Shown: positions 1 through 7,807 of the stretch, piece by piece
Layout of the letters: each line of letters opens with the position of its first letter
How positions within the stretch are numbered: position 1 is the first letter of the stretch
NCBI GenBank assembly: GCA_025927795.1
Contig: JAICKT010000101.1
Span: forward strand, 1-11,902
DNA: 11,902 nt
Direction: 5' to 3'
Source: Parafilimonas sp.
GTDB lineage: Bacteria > Bacteroidota > Bacteroidia > Chitinophagales > Chitinophagaceae
Notes under the pieces: model-generated
Seen by the model: only the letters and a program-made list of their open reading frames with translations
What the model was told of the DNA's origin: nothing
Databases searched by the model: none
Position numbers and translations under genes: made by a program

Positions 1-582
1 ATAAATCATCATGGCAAACGTGCGGATGCAATTGTAAAAGGCATGCTTCAACACTCACGAAAAAATACGGGACAAAAAGAACCAACAGATATTAATGCTT
101 TGTGTGATGAGTATTTGCGTCTCTCCTATCATGGTTTGCGTGCAAAAGACAAAAGTTTTAACGCAAATTTTAAAACAGATTTTGATGAAAGCATTGGCAA
201 AATAAATATCATTCCGCAAGATGTTGGAAGAGCACTATTAAATCTTTTTAATAATGCCTTTTATGCAGTGAATGAAAAGAAAAAAAAATTATCGGATATT
301 AAAGACCTGACAGTTTTGGAACAGTATCATCCAACAGTTTCAGTTCAAACAAAAAAAATAAATAATGCAATTGAAATAACAGTAAAAGATAACGGCAACG
401 GCATTCCGCAAAATATTATTGATAAAATATTTCAGCCATTCTTTACTACAAAACCAACAGGACAAGGAACAGGTTTGGGTTTAAGTTTGGCTTATGATAT
501 TATAAAAGCGCATGGCGGAGAAATAAAAGTGGAAACAAAAGAAGCAGAAGGTTCAGCTTTTATTATACAATTACCGTGTTAA
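1..582 (+). CDS. Sensor histidine kinase, C-terminal part (5' end outside window)
   Basis: This is the catalytic half of a two-component sensor kinase; the reading frame is open to base 1, so the input domain lies upstream of the window. The first visible residues, INHHGKRADAIVKGMLQH, form the dimerisation/phosphoacceptor helix; the phosphorylated His is one of the two at visible residues 3-4. The HATPase_c domain follows, with an N box (NLFNNAFYAVNEK, about residues 80-92), a G1-type box (VKDNGNGIP), an F-box region (FQPFFTTKP) and a G2 box (GQGTGLGLSLAYDI). All ATP-binding motifs look intact. The first in-frame ATG, at base 43, falls inside the phosphoacceptor helix, so it is not the start. 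The kinase is predicted to phosphorylate the receiver proteins encoded just downstream (614-994 and 987-2027). The signal it senses cannot be told from this window. Confidence 0.93.
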   Translation: MNHHGKRADAIVKGMLQHSRKNTGQKEPTDINALCDEYLRLSYHGLRAKDKSFNANFKTDFDESIGKINIIPQDVGRALLNLFNNAFYAVNEKKKKLSDIKDLTVLEQYHPTVSVQTKKINNAIEITVKDNGNGIPQNIIDKIFQPFFTTKPTGQGTGLGLSLAYDIIKAHGGEIKVETKEAEGSAFIIQLPC

Positions 583-586
583 AATT

Positions 587-594
587 TATATTTG
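587..594 (+). promoter_or_regulatory. Possible Bacteroidota -7 box before the response regulator
   Basis: TATATTTG matches the Bacteroidota -7 consensus TAnnTTTG exactly. It sits in the 31-base gap between the kinase stop and the receiver gene start, 19 bases before the ATG. No convincing TTTG -33 element is visible at the expected spacing, and the box lies in AT-rich sequence. A chance match or a weak internal promoter are both possible. Confidence 0.28.
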
Positions 595-613
595 ACAAAC
601 CAAACAAACCTCT

Positions 614-994
614 ATGAAAATTCTCGTTGTTGATGATGAGCAAGACATAAAAATTTTATTTGAACAGCGCTTTCGTAAAGAAATACGAAATGGTGAATTT
701 ACATTTGCATTTGCTAATTCGGGCGAAGAAGCACTTAGTTATCTGCACAAATACGAACATGAAATTGTGCTTATTCTCTCTGATATAAATATGCCGGGCA
801 TGAGTGGTCTTGAACTGCTTAAAAAAATTAAACAAATGTATGTTGTGCCGCCACCTGTTGTAATGATGATTACAGCTTATGGTGATGAAGAAAATTATAA
901 TAGGTCGGTAAGCCTTGGTGCAGATGATTTTTTAACCAAGCCGCTCGATTTTACTCTTCTTAAAGAAAAACTTAAAAACAAAGTGAATGGCTAA
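614..994 (+). CDS. Single-domain response regulator (CheY-like receiver)
   Basis: This 126-residue protein is a receiver domain with no output domain. The acidic pocket is at D7-D8 (VVDDE), the phosphoacceptor is D57 in LSDINMPGMSG, the switch Thr is T87 in ITAYG, and the conserved Lys is K109 in LTKPLD. All catalytic positions are present, so it should accept phosphate from a His kinase. The ATG follows the kinase gene by 31 bases. The 3' end overlaps the next gene by 8 bases, which suggests translational coupling. Its N-terminal third resembles that of the following receiver (an FRKxIRxG segment in both), so the pair probably arose by duplication. It may act as a shuttle or phosphate sink in a relay to the cyclase, which is an inference. 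Confidence 0.93.
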   Translation: MKILVVDDEQDIKILFEQRFRKEIRNGEFTFAFANSGEEALSYLHKYEHEIVLILSDINMPGMSGLELLKKIKQMYVVPPPVVMMITAYGDEENYNRSVSLGADDFLTKPLDFTLLKEKLKNKVNG

Positions 995-2027
995 GATACT
1001 TGTAGTGGATGATGAAGCGGATCTCGAAATTCTGATCAAACAAAAATTTCGAAAACAGATCAGGGATGGCCAATATGAATTTTTATTTGCCAGCAATGGC
1101 AAAGAAGCATTAACAAGGCTTGAGCAAAATGGAAACATTGAAGTATTGCTCAGCGATATTAATATGCCAGAAATGGATGGTCTTACTTTGCTTACAAGGT
1201 TGTCTGAATTAAATACACTTACCAAAGCAGTTATAGTATCAGCTTATGGAGATATGGAAAATATCCGTACGGCTATGAATCGCGGCGCTTTTGATTTTAT
1301 AACGAAGCCCGTAAATTTTGACGATCTTAATATCACTATTCAAAAAACACTTAACCATGTAAAACAACTTTACACAACACTGGCAGCAATAAAGGAAAAT
1401 AATATACTTAAAATGTATGTTGATGAAACCGTACTAAACTTTATGAATGGCAAAGAATATGAAGCTTCTTTAATGCAGAATGAAACAATAGTTGCCACCA
1501 TTGCATTTATTGATATAAGCGGTTTTACAGCCATTACAGAAATTGAACCTGCTGATGTTGTAGTAAAAATGTTGAATACATATTTTGATGTAATGGTGCA
1601 TGAAATAATTGCACAAAATGGTCATGTAGATAAATTTATTGGTGATGCAATTCTTGCAGTATTTAAAGGAGATTATCATCTTGACAGAGCCATAGATGCA
1701 TGCCTTGCAGTAAGAAAAAAAATTGAAAACTTACCGGCTCAATCTGAAACACCGGCTTTTTTACCTAAGGTTTCAATCGGCATTCACAGCGGCGAAGTTA
1801 TCTCCGGCAATATTGGTTCTGCAGAACTGCGCCGGCTTGATTATACTGTTATCGGCGATGTTGTAAATACTGCCCAGCGTTTACAATCTGTTGCCACTGC
1901 AGGCAGAATTTTAATAGCTGAATCATCTTATCAAAAAGTAAAAGAATCTTTTAACTGCCGCGCAGTAGGAGAAGTAATATTAAAACATAAAGCCGAACCT
2001 TTTAATGTATATGAAGTAGTGGAATAG
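987..2027 (+). CDS. Response regulator fused to class III adenylate/guanylate cyclase
   Basis: This 346-residue protein has an N-terminal receiver (about 1-120) with acidic residues D8-D9, phosphoacceptor D57 (LSDINMPEMDG), switch residue S85 (VSAYGD) and K108 (ITKPVN). A helical linker (about 120-165) leads to a class III nucleotide cyclase domain (about 168-346). The metal-binding Asp residues are D176 in FIDISGFT and D220 in KFIGDAILAVF. K216 and T287 (LDYTVIGD) occupy the base-recognition positions, and N294 and R298 (VNTAQRL) the transition-state positions. Lys plus Thr is the pattern of class IIIb bacterial adenylyl cyclases, so cAMP is the likelier product, though cGMP is not excluded. 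The protein is predicted to be cytosolic. The start ATG lies inside the end of the preceding receiver gene; kinase, receiver and cyclase form one operon. The stop is two bases from the convergent gene on the other strand. Confidence 0.93.
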   Translation: MAKILVVDDEADLEILIKQKFRKQIRDGQYEFLFASNGKEALTRLEQNGNIEVLLSDINMPEMDGLTLLTRLSELNTLTKAVIVSAYGDMENIRTAMNRGAFDFITKPVNFDDLNITIQKTLNHVKQLYTTLAAIKENNILKMYVDETVLNFMNGKEYEASLMQNETIVATIAFIDISGFTAITEIEPADVVVKMLNTYFDVMVHEIIAQNGHVDKFIGDAILAVFKGDYHLDRAIDACLAVRKKIENLPAQSETPAFLPKVSIGIHSGEVISGNIGSAELRRLDYTVIGDVVNTAQRLQSVATAGRILIAESSYQKVKESFNCRAVGEVILKHKAEPFNVYEVVE

Positions 2028-2029
2028 GC

Positions 2030-3520
2030 TTAATGCTTTTTACGATTTATAGGTTTATGAGCCTCTGTGTGTGCCTTTCTTTTTTTTAAAATGCCGCCTG
2101 ATGCTTCTTTAATAACACTCGCAAAAACAAATGCAGCCGGGTCTGTTTCATAAACAACATCTTTTAGTTTTCTTATTTCAAGGCGCGTTATTACAGTAAA
2201 AATTATATCGGTATCATTATGCACTTCAAAGTTACCGGGCAGGTAACCGCGTTCACCTTTATAAATAGTTATTCCACGCCCAAGTTCGTTCACCAGTTTG
2301 CTTTTTAGAATTTCGCTTTTGCTTGAAATAATTGTAACACCTGTGTATGCTTCAATACCTTCAACCACATAATCAATTGTTTTTGATGCAGTGAAATAAG
2401 TTATCATAGAATACATAGAAATACCAATATCAAATCTTATAGCAGCAATTAAAAAGATAATAAAATTAATTACAAATATTATTTCTGTGGTAGTAAAGCT
2501 TGTTCTGCGCCGTGTGTATAAAGCAAAAATATCTATACCATCCAAAGAACTGCCTGCGCGCAAAATTAATCCGTTGCCTATACCCAGGAAAAATCCTCCG
2601 AATATTGCAACCAAAACATTATCCCCTGTTATTAAATGCGGGTACGGAACAAAATAAAGTGCTAACGATAAAAGCACTATGCAAATCGCGGTTTTTATTG
2701 CAAATGATTTATCAATTATATTTCTTGCAAGAAAAATAAATGGAAGATTAGCAATCAGAACAACGTATGCAAGATTAAAGTGATAAATTTTATGTATTAA
2801 GAGTGATATACCGCTTATACCGCCATCAAAAAAACTGTTTGGAACTAAAAAACTTTCATACGCAAATCCGGAAATAAGTATACCTAAAAAAATTAAGATA
2901 ATATCTTCCCCGATAAATTTAAGGCTGTGTTTTACAGAAATTTTTCTTTTTGGCATTTGAGATTTAAGGTAAGAAAGATGTTGGTTTTTTTTTCGTTTAT
3001 ATTCTTTGTTGGCTGTTGCTGTAAAATAATGATGCGTGCTTAAAAATTTTATTTGTTGCTGCAACCATTCTTCCCGCGTTTTTTCGGGGTTAAAATTTTT
3101 AAGTTCAAGAAAAAGTTTTTCAGCTTCTTTTGAATAATTATCTGTTCCAAGGTAACTTAAATCAGCATCGCATAAAATCTTTGACAAATGATTTGTTGGC
3201 TTCTGCGGAATTTTGGTAGCCATTATCATCCCACGCACGGTTTCAATTTGCGCAGCGGTAAAATTATATCCCGGTAAAATTCCCGTTGCAATTTCACAAC
3301 TCTTTTCCTCATGACCTATCGCGGTATAAACATAACCTATATCGTGCAGTAAAGCTGCAGCCTCCAATAAAGAAACATCTTCTTCATTGATACCTTCGCT
3401 TTCTGCAATATGTATTGCAGCCGATAAAACTTCCTGCGTATGTTCTTTGTCATGATAGACAAGATACCAGGCTTTTTTTTCATCCATTAACTCGTAAATA
3501 AATTCCTGTAAAGGCTTCAT
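2030..3520 (-). CDS. HD-domain / YitT-DUF2179 membrane fusion protein
   Basis: This 496-residue protein has two unrelated halves. Residues about 1-185 are an HD phosphohydrolase-like domain with H23 and H27 (YHDKEHT), the H59-D60 doublet (LLHDIGY), H70 and D118/D120 (CDADL), so its metal ligands look complete. Residues about 195-385 are a YitT-type (DUF161) membrane domain with about six hydrophobic segments and the glycine-rich motif DGGISGISLLI near 232-242. Residues about 390-480 are the soluble DUF2179 domain common in YitT proteins. The C-terminal tail is basic. YitT proteins alone are usually about 290-310 residues. M189 at base 2956 would give a stand-alone YitT of 308 residues, but the frame runs through with no stop or frameshift, so I call one fused gene. 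The substrate of either half is unknown. No Shine-Dalgarno sequence is seen at the ATG. Confidence 0.85.
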   Translation of the reverse strand: MKPLQEFIYELMDEKKAWYLVYHDKEHTQEVLSAAIHIAESEGINEEDVSLLEAAALLHDIGYVYTAIGHEEKSCEIATGILPGYNFTAAQIETVRGMIMATKIPQKPTNHLSKILCDADLSYLGTDNYSKEAEKLFLELKNFNPEKTREEWLQQQIKFLSTHHYFTATANKEYKRKKNQHLSYLKSQMPKRKISVKHSLKFIGEDIILIFLGILISGFAYESFLVPNSFFDGGISGISLLIHKIYHFNLAYVVLIANLPFIFLARNIIDKSFAIKTAICIVLLSLALYFVPYPHLITGDNVLVAIFGGFFLGIGNGLILRAGSSLDGIDIFALYTRRRTSFTTTEIIFVINFIIFLIAAIRFDIGISMYSMITYFTASKTIDYVVEGIEAYTGVTIISSKSEILKSKLVNELGRGITIYKGERGYLPGNFEVHNDTDIIFTVITRLEIRKLKDVVYETDPAAFVFASVIKEASGGILKKRKAHTEAHKPINRKKH

Positions 3521-3636
3521 TGAATAGTTTGCAATAAAACGAAAATATTTTTAAACTATTTAAATTTTATTTGAATTAAAATTGAAATAAAAAAAAGCTG
3601 ATATTATTTTTTCCAATGATTTTGTACTATAAAAAA

Positions 3637-3954
3637 TTAAGAAGCATCCACTATTATTTCATAATGCTGAGAAGTTGCATCAAACCGTTTTAAAACTTTT
3701 CTTGCATTTTCGGGCACGACAGCTTGTTCATAATCTTCACCTGCAAAATCTTTTACTGCATCTATACTATCAAATTCCATAATAGTTATAAACTCTGTTT
3801 CGTTATTGATATTTCTTTTCAACAGTTGAATACTTTTAAAGCCTTTAATATTTCTGCTTTGAATATGCGGAAATATTTCAGAACGCAAAAGCGCTTCATA
3901 AACATCAGCATTTTCAGGTGTTGTGTAACCATGCCATATTCTTGAAATTTTCAT
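3637..3954 (-). CDS. ABM-like small protein (dimeric alpha-beta barrel)
   Basis: This 105-residue protein resembles small proteins annotated as antibiotic biosynthesis monooxygenase (ABM) family, which have a ferredoxin-like fold and form dimeric barrels. Visible hallmarks are the opening ISRIWHGYTTPENADVYEAL, a middle GFKSIQLLKR strand, the helix FDSIDAVKDFAGEDY and a closing strand HYEIIVD. It has no signal peptide or membrane segment and is probably cytosolic. The family name implies monooxygenase activity, but most members have no proven substrate, so the function is open. It lies 76 bases after the symporter gene and 116 bases before the HD-YitT gene, in the same direction. Whether it belongs to either unit is uncertain; a weak terminator-like hairpin sits upstream of it. 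Confidence 0.75.
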   Translation of the reverse strand: MKISRIWHGYTTPENADVYEALLRSEIFPHIQSRNIKGFKSIQLLKRNINNETEFITIMEFDSIDAVKDFAGEDYEQAVVPENARKVLKRFDATSQHYEIIVDAS

Positions 3955-3984
3955 TTCTAAAAATTTAAACTATTATTTCAATAT

Positions 3985-4016
3985 AAAAAATTGCCGTTAA
4001 CTTTTAAAGCGCAACT
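3985..4016 (-). terminator. Possible weak intrinsic terminator after the arabinose cluster
   Basis: Read on the minus strand after the symporter stop, a short stem (AGTTGC pairing with GCAATT, one G-T wobble) encloses a loop of about 16 bases and runs into a T tract. The stem is only about 6 bp and AT-rich, so termination may be inefficient. It is the only terminator-like structure I find between the last symporter and the ABM-like gene. Confidence 0.3.
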
Positions 4017-4030
4017 GCTATAACAATGAA

Positions 4031-5716
4031 TTACCAATAAACTGTATAAAGCGCTATAAGAATTCCAACAACAATTAAACTACCCACTGCAAATTTTGTA
4101 GATACTTTAAACATTGATTTATCAATTTCCAGTCCGTGTGGTTTAACCCCTTTTCGATTTTCATAATTGCTGATGAGTACCATTCCAATTATGCAGAGAA
4201 TAAATACAATACTCATACGGTCCAGGAAAGGAATTTCGTAAACACCAGTGCCGTTATCTTTTGAAAAGCCAATTGGTGCAAGAAAAGAAAGATCCATCAT
4301 CATTGGCAAAAATTTCAATATCACAGAAAATATAAAACCACCAATGGTTGCAAACAATGCAGCATTTGATGTAGCCTTTTTCCAGAAGAAACCAAGAATA
4401 AACATCGCAAAAATACCCGGTGAAACAAAGCCTGTATATTCCTGAATATATTGAAAGCCTTGCTTGCCTTCGCCCATTAATGCATCGCCCAACGCTAAGG
4501 ATAATAAAATGGCAAGAATCATTGAAATAATTACAACAACACGTCCGAGCCGCACAAGTCTTTGTTCACTTGCCGATTTGTGCAATGCTTTTTTATAAAT
4601 ATCCAAAACGAAAATCGTAGAGATACTATTCGCTTTTCCGGCAAGTGAAGCAACAATTGCAGCCGTTAATGCAGCAAATGATAATCCTTTTAATCCTGCA
4701 GGCAAAAGTGTTAGTAAAGATGGATATGCTTTGTTTACATCTACCACACCTTTCGAACTCAGCATTTCTGTTTGAAACATGCCTTTCTGATGAAGATAAT
4801 ATGCAGCTATGCCCGGTAGTATTACGATTACAGGCATAAGCAATTTTAAAAATGCTGCGAACAATAATCCATTTCTTGCAGTAGGCATGTTGGCACCCAG
4901 CGCACGTTGTGTGATGTATTGATTACATCCCCAGTAATTAAGATTCGCAATCCACATACCGCCAATTAAAACAGAAAGACCGGGCAAATCCATGTAGTTA
5001 GGATTATCACGATTGAATATCATGTGAAAATGGTCGCTTGTCTGTGTAGTAAGAATTTTGAATCCACTTAAAATTCCGGTGTCGCCATTTTTTTCTGCAA
5101 TAAGTGTTAAGCCAATATATGTTGCAGCTAATCCTCCTAAAATTAAAACAGCCACTTGTATTACATCTGTATAACCGATTACTTTCATCCCTCCTAACGT
5201 AATCAATATTGCAAACAATGCAAGCAGTAAAATGCAGGTGTAAATATTAAAACCCGAAATGCTGCTAATGGCTAATGCACCAAGATATAAGATTGACATC
5301 AGGTTTACTACTATATACAACAACAACCAAAACACAGCCATTATCATTGCTACGGTGCTATTATACCGCTGATTTAAAAATTGCGGCATAGTATAAATCT
5401 TATTCTTTAAATAAACCGGCATAAAAAATATGGCTACAATAATAAGTGTTGCGGCAGCCATCCATTCATAGCTTGCAATGGCAAGACCCATTTTAAATGC
5501 CGAGCCGCTGGTACCAATAAATTGTTCGGCTGAAATATTAGATGCAATAAGCGATGCACCAATTGCCCACCATGTTAGCGAACCTTCTGCAAGAAAGAAA
5601 GCTTTTGAATCGTGCTCACGGCTTCGTCTTCTTCTGTAAATTAAATATCCATATACAGCAACAATAACAAAGTAAATAATAAAGACAAGATAATCGGCTG
5701 ATGCAAGTTGGCTCAT
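4031..5716 (-). CDS. vSGLT-like sodium/sugar symporter (SSS family)
   Basis: A 561-residue membrane protein of the solute:sodium symporter family with about 14 hydrophobic helices. It closely resembles, from memory, the Vibrio sodium/galactose symporter: GASLIASNISAEQFIG in the first core helix, WIANLNYWGCNQYITQRALGA in the middle, AAIVASLAGKANSISTIF in the helix carrying sodium-site serines, and GFQYIQEYTGFVSPG further on. It should import a monosaccharide with sodium across the inner membrane; the exact sugar cannot be read, but the arabinose locus makes a pentose or galactose plausible. I start it at the ATG at 5716 (MSQLASADYL). A longer frame from a TTG at 5782 would add 22 residues, but these are translation of the heptad repeat at 5730-5770 and are unlikely to be real. 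It is the last gene of the arabinose cluster. Confidence 0.93.
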   Translation of the reverse strand: MSQLASADYLVFIIYFVIVAVYGYLIYRRRRSREHDSKAFFLAEGSLTWWAIGASLIASNISAEQFIGTSGSAFKMGLAIASYEWMAAATLIIVAIFFMPVYLKNKIYTMPQFLNQRYNSTVAMIMAVFWLLLYIVVNLMSILYLGALAISSISGFNIYTCILLLALFAILITLGGMKVIGYTDVIQVAVLILGGLAATYIGLTLIAEKNGDTGILSGFKILTTQTSDHFHMIFNRDNPNYMDLPGLSVLIGGMWIANLNYWGCNQYITQRALGANMPTARNGLLFAAFLKLLMPVIVILPGIAAYYLHQKGMFQTEMLSSKGVVDVNKAYPSLLTLLPAGLKGLSFAALTAAIVASLAGKANSISTIFVLDIYKKALHKSASEQRLVRLGRVVVIISMILAILLSLALGDALMGEGKQGFQYIQEYTGFVSPGIFAMFILGFFWKKATSNAALFATIGGFIFSVILKFLPMMMDLSFLAPIGFSKDNGTGVYEIPFLDRMSIVFILCIIGMVLISNYENRKGVKPHGLEIDKSMFKVSTKFAVGSLIVVGILIALYTVYW

Positions 5717-5729
5717 GAGTATTCTTTTT

Positions 5730-6014
5730 CGTGAATCGTCAATCGTGAAACGTGAATGTAGTGCACGAATTGAATATGCCAACTAAGACAGCCAAAAAAT
5801 TTTTATAGGTGGTCAATAAGTCTCGACAGAAAAAATTCTTTATATAAACAGGCTTTATCAAATTATTCAAAAGTTAATAAGGTCTCATGTATTCAAACAA
5901 ACTAAATCACCTGTTATTAAGGTTTAAAAAATGAATGCAAACGAATAATAAAATATTTCATTTTAATATCCGCCTCTTTGCATTTTCACATTTGACGATT
6001 AACCTTTGACGAAT
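5730..6014. repeat. Heptad inverted-repeat element A between the two symporters
   Basis: The left array has four in-phase 7-base units of consensus CGTSAAW at 5730-5757 and a fifth (CACGAAT) at 5764-5770. The right array has reverse-complement units WTTSACG at 5984-5997 and 6005-6011, with a degenerate unit between. A 9-base perfect inverted match joins 5734-5742 and 5992-6000, with partial pairing beyond. The right array begins directly after the stop codon of the upstream symporter gene (stop at 6016-6018). Bases 5730-5760 are an exact copy of 7808-7838. The 5771-5983 spacer is AT-rich, and I find no gene, clean promoter or second repeat in it. This element fills nearly all of the 299-base gap between the two symporter genes. 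Confidence 0.85.
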
Positions 6015-6015
6015 A

Positions 6016-7770
6016 TCATCCTCTAAAATAAAGATAGATACAAAGAATAGCTACTATTAGCAACACAGAAAAGATAATGTCTTTTACAGACCATGTAGAA
6101 CGTGATTCTTGTTTGTCTTTATCTGTAAGTGTTGAAAATGTGAGCCCGGATATTTTTGCATAATCAGGCGCTTTTGTTGCATAACTAACAGCAATAAAAA
6201 CGATAATGCAAACAAGTGTAATAAGTAAACTATAATATTGAAAGAAGATATTATTTATAATCCATAAAAAAGAACCTTTTTCATACGTAAAACCTGCAGT
6301 GAGTTTTACAGGTGTGTCCACTGCCAACCTGAATAAGCCCATTATAAAACCTGTAATTAAAGTAGCAAGACATCCTTTACCATTTAATCTTTTCATAAAA
6401 ATTCCGAAGAAGAAAACAACGAATATGGGTGGAGCAAGATAAGCTTGTATGCCTTGCAAATAATCGTACAAACCTTTACCACCCTGAATTACAGGTATCC
6501 ACAGCAAACCAATTATTACCATTACAACAGTTGCTACTCTCCCTACAAAAACCAACTCTTTCTGACTTGCGTTTGGTTTGAACTTCGAATAAAAATCCAT
6601 CGTAAATAATGAGGATGATGCATTGAATACACCGGCTAAAGCACTCATCAATGCGCTCAATAAACCCGCAACAACAATTCCTCTTACACCAACTGGTAAA
6701 ACATTTATTACAAGCAATGGAAAAACTTCCTGTGCTCTGTCACGAATAATGTGTCCATTAGCGTCCATTAAATCATGTTGAATAGCAGGATTGATTCCAG
6801 TCTTCGCTAAAGCAAAGCCAATCATACCCGGTATTATAAAAAGAAATACAGGCAACAGTTTTAAAAAGCCTGCGAAGATTGAACCTTTTCTTGCTTCGTT
6901 TGCATTAGGCGCACCCAATACGCGCTGCACAATGTACTGGTCGGTACACCAATACCACAAACCAATAATAGGCGCGCAAAACAGCATGCCAAGCCATGGA
7001 TAATTACTATTAAAATACCATGCTTCTTTACCAGCTTCCTGTACAGGTGCCCATGTACTTTGCACGCCATGCGGCACCATCGGTTTCCATAAATTAAACA
7101 TTTCGCTTCCACATATTTCACGCAACTTACCCCAACCGCCAAGCGCATGCAATCCATAATATGTTATCATTAAAGAGCCTATGATTTTTATAAATGTTTG
7201 AACAACTTCTGTATAAACAACTGCTCTTAATCCACCTATAATTGTGTACACGCCGGTGAGTATAATTAATAAGATGGAACCAATCCAAAAGCTATCCATT
7301 CCCCACAAATGCACTTCGGGCAACAATACTCTAAATACAACTCCGCCTGCATAAAGACCTACTGCAATTTTTGTGAGAATATATGCGATGAGTGAAATAA
7401 CAGACAACACTGTTCTTGCTTTTGGAGAAAATCTTCTCTCCAAAAATTCAGGCATGGTAAAAACTTTTGAACGCATATAAAACGGAACCATCATCCAGCC
7501 AAGAACTAATAAACACCATGCATGTAATTCGTAATGCGCCAATGCAACACCATCTGTTGCACCTGAACCTGCAAGACCAACTAAATGTTCTGAACCAATG
7601 TTAGAAGCAAAAATGGAAGCGCCAATAAGAAACCAACCTAAATGGCGACCGGCAAGAAAATAATCTTCAGCAGAATTTTTTTTCTTTTTTGTTGACCACC
7701 ATGCAATGCCTGCAATTAGTGCGAAATAAATTATTATCTCTGCCCAGTCAATGCCTTTTAAATAAGTCAT
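6016..7770 (-). CDS. SGLT-type sodium/sugar symporter, probable arabinose importer
   Basis: A 584-residue solute:sodium symporter with about 14 membrane helices. Family motifs include GASIFASNIGSEHLVGLAGSG in the first core helix (near residues 50-70), the SGLT-type segment IGLWYWCTDQYIVQRVLGA in the middle, and LLSALMSALAGVFNASSSLF around the sodium-site serines. It resembles SGLT/myo-inositol/arabinose type transporters more than its neighbour does, so the two are diverged paralogues rather than a recent duplication. Its position directly downstream of araA and the four-helix-bundle gene makes L-arabinose the leading substrate, by inference only. The ATG at 7770 is used; the leader holds AAACCAAAATACAAGCT and no Shine-Dalgarno sequence. 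Repeat elements lie on both sides of the gene: element A starts right after its stop and element B ends 37 bases before its ATG. Confidence 0.93.
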   Translation of the reverse strand: MTYLKGIDWAEIIIYFALIAGIAWWSTKKKKNSAEDYFLAGRHLGWFLIGASIFASNIGSEHLVGLAGSGATDGVALAHYELHAWCLLVLGWMMVPFYMRSKVFTMPEFLERRFSPKARTVLSVISLIAYILTKIAVGLYAGGVVFRVLLPEVHLWGMDSFWIGSILLIILTGVYTIIGGLRAVVYTEVVQTFIKIIGSLMITYYGLHALGGWGKLREICGSEMFNLWKPMVPHGVQSTWAPVQEAGKEAWYFNSNYPWLGMLFCAPIIGLWYWCTDQYIVQRVLGAPNANEARKGSIFAGFLKLLPVFLFIIPGMIGFALAKTGINPAIQHDLMDANGHIIRDRAQEVFPLLVINVLPVGVRGIVVAGLLSALMSALAGVFNASSSLFTMDFYSKFKPNASQKELVFVGRVATVVMVIIGLLWIPVIQGGKGLYDYLQGIQAYLAPPIFVVFFFGIFMKRLNGKGCLATLITGFIMGLFRLAVDTPVKLTAGFTYEKGSFLWIINNIFFQYYSLLITLVCIIVFIAVSYATKAPDYAKISGLTFSTLTDKDKQESRSTWSVKDIIFSVLLIVAILCIYLYFRG

Positions 7771-7807
7771 AGCTTGTATTTTGGTTTTTAAAAAGATAAA
7801 GCTTTAG

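Noticed and set aside
614..2027. The two receiver genes as one frameshifted gene
   Set aside because: Each has a complete receiver with its own start and all active-site residues; the 8-base overlap is normal operon packing.
3540..3547. TATTTTCG on the minus strand as a promoter of the HD-YitT gene
   Set aside because: It has one mismatch to TAnnTTTG in very AT-rich sequence and no -33 partner, so it is not distinguishable from chance.
5717..5782. N-terminal 22-residue extension of the vSGLT-like symporter from a TTG codon
   Set aside because: The extension is translation of the heptad repeat; MSQLASADYL at 5716 fits the usual family N-terminus.
5771..5983. A small gene, riboswitch or promoter in the spacer of element A
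   Set aside because: I found no convincing start with coding character, no known aptamer pattern and no TTTG/TAnnTTTG pair with correct spacing.
6861..7157. Minus-strand 98-codon frame inside the symporter gene
   Set aside because: It is an out-of-frame shadow of a strongly supported membrane protein gene.
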